Assembly (NCBI GenBank): GCA_964453155.1
Contig: CAYVQU010000052.1
Location: 1 to 31,173, forward strand
Reading direction: 5' to 3'
Length of the DNA: 31,173 bases
DNA from: CAYVQU01 sp964453155
GTDB taxonomy: Bacteria; Chloroflexota; Anaerolineae; Anaerolineales; UBA11858
The notes beneath the pieces are model-generated. The model made no database searches. It was not told where the DNA came from and was given only the letters and a program-made list of their open reading frames with translations. Positions within the stretch are counted from its first letter, which is position 1, and each line of letters begins with the position of its first letter. Shown here in pieces: positions 25,047-31,173 of the stretch. The translations under genes were made by a program, and so were the position numbers.

Positions 25047-25110
25047 GGGACGCAGATGCCGCTTCGCTAAATGCAGATGAACGCTGATTTTTAATATAAA
25101 TCTGCGTCCT
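25047..25110. repeat. Intergenic inverted repeat with micro-insert
   Basis: GGGACGCAGAT (25047-25057) pairs with AAATCTGCGTCC (25098-25109). The left arm is lengthened by ATGCCGCTTCGCTAA (25056-25070), absent from the sister element at 15162-15239. Confidence 0.8.
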
Positions 25111-25133
25111 AAAATTCCTGGAAAGGTGAATGC

Positions 25134-26855
25134 ATGAAAAAGTCTAGAAAGCGTTTTAGTTTGTTCATCATTTTTGTCTGGGCCTTTTTTTTCTCGGCCT
25201 GCAATGTCCAGGATGATACGATCGCGGTTAAAGTGAGCAGTTCGCGGCTTGCTACCCAAGATGCTTGCACAGGAAAATTTGTCCCCCACAAGTTGGGTTT
25301 CGCCAACGGGCTGCGGGTGCGGGAGATCGGGCTGTATCTCAATAATGGTTCCGGTCTGGCAATCAACGATCTGGACGGGGATGGCGATCAAGATATCGTG
25401 TTCACCGGTGTGGATCGGGAAGTCGGCATCTTCTGGAATCAGGGGGATTTGGAATTTGAAGAAGAAAAACTAGACGAGAAGTTCCCCCGCGGGGTCGCGG
25501 TGGTGGATGTTGATGGCGATGGAAATCTCGATTTAGTCTTCTCCCACCGCGGTTTGAAAGGCGTCACCTTTTATCGAGGCTTGGGCCGAGAAGAAAACGG
25601 TTCCCGCTTCGAGTTAGCTGAACTTCCCGGCGTCGATTCCTACGCCTACACGATGGCCTGGGGCGATGTGGACGCCGATGGTGACCTGGATTTGGTGACC
25701 GGTTCCTACAACGTTGAGCTGATTCAAAATGGGATCGCGGTCCCCGAGCAGGATCCGCGGGCCGGAGTGTTCTACTATGAACAGACCCCGGATGGATTCA
25801 TCCCGCAGCGGTTGGCGCTCTCTGCCGAAACGCTCTCAATTGCCTTGGTTGATCTCAACGCGGACGGCGTCAAAGATGTCTGGGTCGCCAATGACTTTGA
25901 TCTCCAGGATCATATCTGGCTGTGGGAGAACGGCCGCTGGAATGTCGCTGCTCCCTTTGCTCAAACCCCCCATAGCACGATGAGCACCGACTGGGGCCAC
26001 ATCGCCAACGACCGCCGGTTGGCCCTCTTCAGCACTGATATGATGCCTTATGATCATTCGCCTGAAACCGAGGCTGCTTGGGCCCCGGTTATGGAATCCA
26101 TGATGATGATGGAGATGGGTTCCCATGATATGGGTGATGACATGGAAGGCGATCATGAGATGGATATGCATCATATGATGCCGATGGACCCCGGTGATCC
26201 CCAAATCATGGAGAACGTGCTCCAAATGCCCCGCAACGCGGTTTGGGATAACGAAGCCCAGCGCCGCGGCGTGGCGGCCTCCGGCTGGGCCTGGAGCGCC
26301 AAGTTTGGTGATCTGGATAATGATGGTTTCCTTGATCTTTATGTGGTCAACGGAATGATCGGGATTAATATGTTTGCCCATCTGCCTAACCATGAGCTCG
26401 TTGAGGAGAACCAAGCTTATCGTAATCTGGGGAACGGTGTCTTTGATAATGCGCCGAAATGGGATTTAGGCGCGACCGAGAGCGGCCGCGGCATGGTCAT
26501 GGCCGATATGGATAACGATGGCGACCTCGATATCGTGGTCAACAACCTGCGGGATTCGGCCTATCTGTTCGAGAACCAAATTTGTGACGGTAACGGCCTC
26601 GAAATTGATTTGTCTTGGCCCGATTCAGCCAATCCCCGCGCGGTAGGGGCTAAACTAACCCTGAAAACATCAATGGGTACCTTGCACCGGGATGTGCGAG
26701 CCTCGGGTGGGTACCTTTCAGGTGATCCTTACCGGGTGCATTTTGGTATTACCGAAGATGTTGATCTCTACGAACTAGAAATCACCTGGCCTGATGGTCA
26801 GCTTTCGGTGGTTGATAACTTAAAATCAAACCGGATTGTTTCAATTACGCGGTGA
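25134..26855 (+). CDS. CRTAC1-like FG-GAP/VCBS lipoprotein with ASPIC/UnbV domain and Met/His-rich insert
   Basis: A 573-residue exported lipoprotein: basic N-terminus, hydrophobic helix and lipobox FSAC (Cys about 23). Six calcium-loop FG-GAP/VCBS motifs follow (INDLDGDGDQDIVF, VVDVDGDGNLDLVF, WGDVDADGDLDLVT, LVDLNADGVKDVW, FGDLDNDGFLDLYV, MADMDNDGDLDIVV), forming an integrin-like propeller. The last 85 residues match the ASPIC/UnbV domain (ELEITWPDGQ). Residues 320-365, between blades, hold 15 Met and 4 His in 46 residues with many acidic residues, which looks like a copper-type metal-binding insert. ATG 25134 has GGAAAGG upstream. The next gene encodes a di-haem peroxidase lipoprotein, so the two may act as a pair at the cell surface. 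Confidence 0.85.
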   Translation: MKKSRKRFSLFIIFVWAFFFSACNVQDDTIAVKVSSSRLATQDACTGKFVPHKLGFANGLRVREIGLYLNNGSGLAINDLDGDGDQDIVFTGVDREVGIFWNQGDLEFEEEKLDEKFPRGVAVVDVDGDGNLDLVFSHRGLKGVTFYRGLGREENGSRFELAELPGVDSYAYTMAWGDVDADGDLDLVTGSYNVELIQNGIAVPEQDPRAGVFYYEQTPDGFIPQRLALSAETLSIALVDLNADGVKDVWVANDFDLQDHIWLWENGRWNVAAPFAQTPHSTMSTDWGHIANDRRLALFSTDMMPYDHSPETEAAWAPVMESMMMMEMGSHDMGDDMEGDHEMDMHHMMPMDPGDPQIMENVLQMPRNAVWDNEAQRRGVAASGWAWSAKFGDLDNDGFLDLYVVNGMIGINMFAHLPNHELVEENQAYRNLGNGVFDNAPKWDLGATESGRGMVMADMDNDGDLDIVVNNLRDSAYLFENQICDGNGLEIDLSWPDSANPRAVGAKLTLKTSMGTLHRDVRASGGYLSGDPYRVHFGITEDVDLYELEITWPDGQLSVVDNLKSNRIVSITR

Positions 26856-26859
26856 GAAT

Positions 26860-26926
26860 TAACCACGAAGGAACACAAAGGTTCACAAAGTTTTTTCTTC
26901 GTGTTCCTTCGCGTCCTTTGTGGTTA
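26860..26926. repeat. Intergenic inverted repeat (CACAAAG/CACGAAG family)
   Basis: TAACCACGAAGGAACACAAAGG (from 26860) pairs with CTTCGCGTCCTTTGTGGTTA (to 26926), giving a nearly continuous long stem with a small T-rich loop. It ends 17 bp before the peroxidase start codon. Confidence 0.82.
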
Positions 26927-26943
26927 GAAAAATGGGACCAAAA

Positions 26944-28299
26944 ATGAAGAAAAACAATATTTTGGTTTATCTGGTTTTGGTATTAGGCAGTTTATCCTTA
27001 GCCTGCCGATTAGGTACAGGCCCGAGTTCACAGGATGTAGAACTGCGCGGTTTGCTGGATGAAGCCGGGATTACGTACTCATCGTTTGCACCCGGTCCAC
27101 CTGCGGAGGATGCCATGGTCCGGTTGGGGGAGGCGCTCTTTTTCGATAAGATTTTGAGTGGCAATCGCGATACATCCTGCGCGACTTGCCATCATCCTTT
27201 GATGCACACTTCCGACGACCTATCGCTGCCGATTGGGACTGGCGGTCATGGTTTGGGAACCGATCGGGTCATGGGAGCCGAGCGTGAATTCGTCCCCCGC
27301 AATTCGCCCGATGTCTTCAACCGGGCCGCGCCGGAGTGGGTCACGATGTTTTGGGATGGCCGGATCACGGGGTCTCCTGAGATGGGCTACACTAACCCTG
27401 CCGGGATGATGCTGCCCCACGGCTTGAAGAACGTCTTGGCGGTCCAAGCTATGTTCCCGCCCACCTCCATCGACGAAATGCGCGGTAACGAAGATGATGT
27501 CGTCGCGCAAGACAACGAGTTGGCCGATATCCCTGAAGATGATCCGGTTGCGATTTGGGAGGGCTTAATGGCCCGGCTGTTGGATATCCCAGAGTATGTG
27601 TCTATGTTCCGGGCTGCCTACCCCCATGTTGCCAAAGACGAACTCGGATTTCAGCATGCTGCCAACGCCATTGCGGCCTATGAAGCCGATACCTGGACGT
27701 TTAACGACGCTCCTTGGGATTTATATCTCGGTGGGGACGATGAGGCTCTATCAAACGAAGCCAAACGCGGAGCAATTTTGTTCTACGACCAGGCTCAATG
27801 CGTGGTGTGCCACACCGGTATTTTATTCACCGATCAGGATTACCACAACATCGCCGTTCCCCAATTGGGCCCCGGTAAAGATGCTGACAAACCCCTCGAT
27901 TTCGGTCGCTGGCATGTGACCAATAATCCGCAAGATAAATTTGCTTTCCGAACGCCGCCACTCCGGAACGTGACATTAACTTTCCCCTATATGCACAATG
28001 GCGCTTACTCCGACCTCGAAGCCGTCATCCGGCACCATCTCAACCCGGCAGCGGCCCTCCAGGACTACGATCCGGCCAACCTCAGGACTGAATTACAGAA
28101 AACCTGTCAGGTCGATGAAACCACAATCCAATCCATTCTGGAAACCCTCGATCCAGTGGCGCAAGCCCCCATCGAATTAAGTCCTGGTGAGATTGCTGAT
28201 TTGCTCGCGTTTTTGGAAGCTCTAACCTCACCATCAGCAGTGGATTTGAGCGGCAATATTCCCGATTCTGTCCCGAGTGGATTGCCAATCCAAGATTAA
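26944..28299 (+). CDS. Di-haem cytochrome c peroxidase (MauG/CCP family) lipoprotein
   Basis: A 451-residue exported protein from ATG 26944, chosen because GGGA lies six bases upstream; longer starts would add up to eight residues before the signal. The lipobox SLAC gives a lipid-anchored N-terminus. Two haem-binding motifs are present: CATCH (Cys79-His83, N-terminal peroxidatic haem) and CVVCH (Cys286-His290, C-terminal electron-transfer haem). RNSPDVFNRA...FWDGR and RTPPLRNVTLTFPYMHNGAYSDLEAVIRHH are conserved CCP/MauG segments; the Met in YMHNG is a candidate axial ligand as in CCPs. It is larger than classical CCP (about 330) and contains an insertion near residues 180-225. It could reduce peroxide or oxidise a partner such as the preceding Met/His-rich lipoprotein. 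Confidence 0.92.
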   Translation: MKKNNILVYLVLVLGSLSLACRLGTGPSSQDVELRGLLDEAGITYSSFAPGPPAEDAMVRLGEALFFDKILSGNRDTSCATCHHPLMHTSDDLSLPIGTGGHGLGTDRVMGAEREFVPRNSPDVFNRAAPEWVTMFWDGRITGSPEMGYTNPAGMMLPHGLKNVLAVQAMFPPTSIDEMRGNEDDVVAQDNELADIPEDDPVAIWEGLMARLLDIPEYVSMFRAAYPHVAKDELGFQHAANAIAAYEADTWTFNDAPWDLYLGGDDEALSNEAKRGAILFYDQAQCVVCHTGILFTDQDYHNIAVPQLGPGKDADKPLDFGRWHVTNNPQDKFAFRTPPLRNVTLTFPYMHNGAYSDLEAVIRHHLNPAAALQDYDPANLRTELQKTCQVDETTIQSILETLDPVAQAPIELSPGEIADLLAFLEALTSPSAVDLSGNIPDSVPSGLPIQD

Positions 28300-28304
28300 T
28301 AAAT

Positions 28305-28377
28305 GGAACACGGATTTCACGGATCAACACGGATAAATGAATATTTAAATCCGTGGAATCCGTGCTGATCCGTGTCC
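28305..28377. repeat. Intergenic inverted repeat (ACACGGAT family)
   Basis: GGAACACGGATTTCACGGAT (from 28305) pairs with ATCCGTG...GATCCGTGTCC (28349-28377) and has an AT-rich loop. Units of ACACGGAT-type repeat three times in each arm. It ends just before the ribosome binding site of the next gene. Confidence 0.82.
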
Positions 28378-28392
28378 AAAAAGGAAAGAGAT

Positions 28393-29454
28393 ATGAAGCC
28401 CAGAGAAAACGTCCTGGCCGCGATGCGGCGTCAAAACCCCGAACGGGTGCCGTTTGCCCTCAGTTTTACCGAACCGATGTACATGCTTTTCATGGAAAAA
28501 ACCGGTTCCGACAATCCCTGGGAATATTGGGATTTTGACGTGCGCGGCACCTGGTTCCGTAGCCCGACCGAGAAGGCCGATTACGACCCTTATTTGCCTG
28601 ACGATCTCCCGGAAGGAACAACCGTCGACGATTGGGGCATCGCCAACATCCCCGGGTCGATGTATCACTTCACAAAAATGCTTCATCCGCTAGAAGATGC
28701 TAAGACGGTCGAAGAAATCCAAAATTACCCCCTACCCGATTTCACTCGCGAGGAGTGTTGGGCCGAGATCGAATCCGATGTCAATGCTTATCATGAACGC
28801 GGTTATGCTGTCGGTGGTTCGCTGGAGATGACCATCTTTGAAATCAGTTGGTATCTGCGGAGTATGGAAGAGTTGATGGGGGATATGATGCAAAACCCGT
28901 CGATGGCGACTGCCCTCCTGGATCGGATCACCCGGCTGCGGGTTTTCCAGGCCAAGACCTATGCTCAATTTGGCGTTGATGTTTTGTCCCTAGGTGATGA
29001 CATCTCCATGCAAACGGGGATGTTAATGAGCCCCCGGATGTGGCGTAAATGGTTCAAACCACGGTTGGAAGAAGTCATTCGGGAAGCCAAAAGTGTCAAA
29101 CCAGATATGTTGGTCCAGTACCACACCGACGGGGACTGCCGGGCCGTGATTAATGATCTGATCGAGGTTGGCGTCGATATTCTCAACCCCATCCAGCCGG
29201 AATGCATGGATCCCATTGAAATCAAAGAGCAATATGGTGATCGACTTTCCTTCAATGGCACCATTGGCACTCAAACGACCATGCCCCACGACACCCCGGA
29301 TGAAGTCCGCGCCACCGTCAAAGAGATGATCGAGACGGTTGGAAAAGGTGGGGGTCTATTCCTGGCCCCCACCCATGTGATTGAACCCGATGTCCCCTGG
29401 GAAAATGTACTGGCTTTTATTGAAGCCGCCCGGGAGTATGGCAGCTACACATGA
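28393..29454 (+). CDS. URO-D superfamily protein (putative methyltransferase) coupled to an amidohydrolase
   Basis: A 353-residue cytoplasmic protein. ATG 28393 is chosen because AAAGGAAAGAG lies just upstream; an in-frame GTG at 28372 falls in the repeat. The start MKPRENVLAAMRRQNPERVPF is the URO-D pattern. VQYHTDGDCRAVI gives His244 and Asp246 at the metal-ligand loop, and ILNPIQPECMDPIEIKEQYGD followed by TIGTQTTMPHDTPDEVRATV is characteristic of methyltransferase-type URO-D proteins. The C-terminus has APTHVIEPDVPWENVLAF. Its TGA overlaps the ATG of the following amidohydrolase gene (ATGA), so the two proteins are co-translated and probably act in one pathway. Substrate unknown. Confidence 0.84.
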   Translation: MKPRENVLAAMRRQNPERVPFALSFTEPMYMLFMEKTGSDNPWEYWDFDVRGTWFRSPTEKADYDPYLPDDLPEGTTVDDWGIANIPGSMYHFTKMLHPLEDAKTVEEIQNYPLPDFTREECWAEIESDVNAYHERGYAVGGSLEMTIFEISWYLRSMEELMGDMMQNPSMATALLDRITRLRVFQAKTYAQFGVDVLSLGDDISMQTGMLMSPRMWRKWFKPRLEEVIREAKSVKPDMLVQYHTDGDCRAVINDLIEVGVDILNPIQPECMDPIEIKEQYGDRLSFNGTIGTQTTMPHDTPDEVRATVKEMIETVGKGGGLFLAPTHVIEPDVPWENVLAFIEAAREYGSYT

Positions 29455-30215
29455 TCGTCGATGCCGATTGCCACATCACGCCGGTTGAAGGTGGCGTCAA
29501 TATTCAAACTGCGGAACTCATCCGCCGGATGGATTATGCCGGCGTCGACAAAGCCCTGACCTGGCTGCAGCCGGCTTATTTCCCGGATGTGGACGCGGGG
29601 AACGCCCTAGTCTACGCCGCGGCCCAACAATACCCCGACCGGATTTTGGGATTTGGCTGGGCCGATCCCCATTTTGGGTTGGCTGCGGCCAAAGACCAGA
29701 TCAAACAATGCGTGGAAGAGTATGGGTTCTACGGCGTCAAGCTGAACGGGGCGCAGAACAATTACTACATCGACAGCGATGATTTTGCCCTCCCCCTGAT
29801 TGAAGAAATCGCCAAAACGGGAAAAAATTTGGCTTTCCATATCGGCACCGATTCCTACGAACACACGCACCCCTTCCGGTTGGCAAAAATTGCCCGCCGG
29901 TTCCCCGAAACCCAAATCCTGGCCGTCCACATGGGGGGCGTCGCGTTCCACGATTTATCGGAGGCCTGCATCGAAGCCGCCCAGGAATGTCCCAATATCA
30001 CCCTAATCGGTTCGGGCGTCCGGGCGGTCAACATTCTCAATGCTATCAAAACCCTCGGAGCGGACCGCGTTTGCTTTGGTTCCGATACGCCTTTTGCGCT
30101 CATGCACGTCGAACTGGCGATGTATCAAGCTTTGATGCAGAATGAAGTCTCCGCGGCAGATCAGGAACTGGTTTTAGGGGGCAATATTGCCAGATTATTG
30201 GGTTTAGCGTATTAG
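29451..30215 (+). CDS. Amidohydrolase_2-family metal-dependent hydrolase
   Basis: A 254-residue soluble TIM-barrel protein of the ACMSD-like amidohydrolase_2 group. It begins DADCHIT, so the usual His-x-His pair is Asp6-x-His8, a variant common in this group. Further metal or catalytic positions appear in AFHIGTD, AVHMGG and the terminal FGSDTPF, where Asp is the usual catalytic residue, and YGVKLNG is a conserved strand. It is somewhat shorter than typical members (about 280-340). The start overlaps the preceding URO-D stop by 4 bp. Relatives perform hydrolysis or non-oxidative decarboxylation, for example of aromatic acids. With a URO-D partner, processing of a demethylated aromatic or sugar acid is possible but unproven. 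Confidence 0.83.
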   Translation: MIVDADCHITPVEGGVNIQTAELIRRMDYAGVDKALTWLQPAYFPDVDAGNALVYAAAQQYPDRILGFGWADPHFGLAAAKDQIKQCVEEYGFYGVKLNGAQNNYYIDSDDFALPLIEEIAKTGKNLAFHIGTDSYEHTHPFRLAKIARRFPETQILAVHMGGVAFHDLSEACIEAAQECPNITLIGSGVRAVNILNAIKTLGADRVCFGSDTPFALMHVELAMYQALMQNEVSAADQELVLGGNIARLLGLAY

Positions 30216-30239
30216 GGTCAGTGTATACTTAGCCCTACC

Positions 30240-30944
30240 ATGAAACTCACCGCCACGCAAAAAAAGAAATTTAATCGGATTCGTCGATTGAGCCAGATGC
30301 AGCGGATGGACCCGGTAGAGTTTGAACTGTTCACCGGATATCTCTATCGAAAACTTGGATATCGGGTCTCAACTACCGCGGTTTCGGGCGACGAGGGGAT
30401 CGATCTGGTGGTGCGGCGCTGGGGCCGCAAATTCGTGGTTCAATGCAAACGCTATTCGGGGACGGTAGGTCAGCCGGTGGCGCGCGACTTGTATGGTGCC
30501 ATGACCCATGAAGGGGCCCGCGGCGCCCATTTGGTCACCACTGGCAGAATCTCGAAAAAAGCGGAGGAATGGGTCGCGGGTAAACCCATCGTGCTAGTGG
30601 ACGGCAATGATCTGGTGGCCTGGGTCAACAAAACCCGCCGCGGCAACCAGAAAACCAAGATTTTTCCAGCGGTGTATCCCTCGCTAATATGGATGCTGGG
30701 CCTTTTAATGTTGATCGTGATGATTACTTTTGGGGTTTGGGGTTATCAAAATCCCGACACGGTGGCTGGGGTTCTCCCGGTCGTGAAAACCCTCGTTGCC
30801 GATACACCCACGCCAACCCCCTCGGCAACCCCCGTGGACTTGGATGCTGAAGTAGTCGCCACCCTGACTCCAACGCCGATCCCGACTCCCAGCGCGACCT
30901 TAAACCAGGGACGGCCTTCGCCTACTCCTGAAGCGAGTGAGTAG
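30240..30944 (+). CDS. Mrr-type restriction-endonuclease-fold protein with membrane anchor
   Basis: A 234-residue protein. Residues about 22-130 form an Mrr_cat (PD-(D/E)xK-like) domain: PVEFELFTGYLYRKLGY, then GDEGIDLVV with Asp55, and VVQCKRY with Gln68-x-Lys70, the usual catalytic set, followed by ARDLYGAMTHEGARGAHLVTTG. A basic stretch (KTRRGNQKTK) precedes one transmembrane helix at about 148-170, which by the positive-inside rule keeps the nuclease domain in the cytoplasm. The tail outside the membrane is Thr/Pro-rich (TPTPTPSATP repeats). The start lies 24 bp after the amidohydrolase stop with no strong ribosome binding site. It may cut modified or foreign DNA near the membrane; no methylase or specificity subunit is nearby. 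Confidence 0.83.
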   Translation: MKLTATQKKKFNRIRRLSQMQRMDPVEFELFTGYLYRKLGYRVSTTAVSGDEGIDLVVRRWGRKFVVQCKRYSGTVGQPVARDLYGAMTHEGARGAHLVTTGRISKKAEEWVAGKPIVLVDGNDLVAWVNKTRRGNQKTKIFPAVYPSLIWMLGLLMLIVMITFGVWGYQNPDTVAGVLPVVKTLVADTPTPTPSATPVDLDAEVVATLTPTPIPTPSATLNQGRPSPTPEASE

Positions 30945-30988
30945 TTGCGAATAAATGTAGACACGTTCTTGATAAACTGGGTAAATAA

Positions 30989-31062
30989 TTTGTACCCGGA
31001 TTACGCGGATTCTGTTACTTCAAATAAGAAAAGGCCGGATCATCCAGAACATCCGCGTACAA
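30989..31062. repeat. Intergenic inverted repeat at the right end
   Basis: TTGTACCCGGATTACGCGGAT (from 30989) pairs with ATCCAGAACATCCGCGTACAA (to 31062). The ends and units resemble the outer element at 21715-21872. The remaining 31063-31173 is AT-rich with a weak CCTTCGCC/GGTGAAGG dyad and no gene that could be recognised. Confidence 0.75.
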
Positions 31063-31173
31063 AAAATAAAAGCACTGGTGTAGAACCATATTCTTTCTTA
31101 TGAAATTCATTCTTTATCTATCAATACCTTCGCCGATTATGGTGGTGAAGGGTGTACATTAACAGCATGAATA

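Noticed and set aside
12884..29454. URO-D genes as hemE (haem biosynthesis)
   Set aside because: Six copies, a corrinoid-protein neighbour, HxDG/HxCG loops and no other haem genes point to the methyltransferase-type branch instead.
31063..31173. Possible start of another gene at the right edge (ATG near 31167)
   Set aside because: Only two or three codons are in the window and no ribosome binding site is visible.

Overview
The window looks like chromosomal DNA of a member of Chloroflexota, probably an Anaerolineae-type heterotroph. This is inferred from gene style (a DUF2723 membrane protein, a receiver protein with the 'SPRQLRREQ' helix, Tat/lipoprotein-type sugar-binding protein, many uroporphyrinogen-decarboxylase-like proteins) and from intergenic DNA full of short-unit inverted repeats. 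No rRNA, tRNA, CRISPR array, integrase or transposase was seen, so the taxonomic call rests on protein style only.

Layout. 58-4337 (minus strand): a DUF2723 multi-pass membrane protein followed by a large cytoplasmic GH38/GH57-like glycoside hydrolase. 4508-7943: a membrane hybrid histidine kinase and a convergent response-regulator gene whose 3' ends overlap by 29 bp. 8446-11928: a sugar ABC importer (lipoprotein binding protein plus two permeases, no ATPase gene). 12129-18154: a corrinoid-binding protein, three URO-D-superfamily proteins and a divergent GroEL-like chaperonin. 18243-21711: an Asp-box beta-propeller and two more URO-D proteins. 21889-25038: a GH2 beta-galactosidase. 25134-28299: a CRTAC1-like lipoprotein with a Met/His-rich insert and a di-haem peroxidase lipoprotein. 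28393-30944: a sixth URO-D protein overlapping an amidohydrolase by 4 bp, then an Mrr-type nuclease-fold protein with a membrane anchor.

How it may work together. From 8446 to 30944 every gene is on the plus strand. Sugar uptake, glycoside hydrolysis, one B12-binding protein and six URO-D proteins (the fold of MtaA/MtbA/CmuA-type methyltransferases) suggest a catabolic island for glycosides that also yields methyl groups to a corrinoid carrier. The most unusual component is the chaperonin. It is coupled to a URO-D gene (6 bp gap), keeps the ATP-binding aspartates corresponding to E. coli D52 and D87, but has Arg where the catalytic D398 should be. A dedicated assembly or holding factor for these B12-linked enzymes is a reasonable hypothesis, not a demonstrated function.

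A second theme is structural. Every same-strand gap longer than about 60 bp holds an inverted repeat built from short units. Two gaps hold one element nested inside another, three elements carry the same 14-15-nt micro-insert, and one element appears to have become part of the DUF2723 coding sequence.
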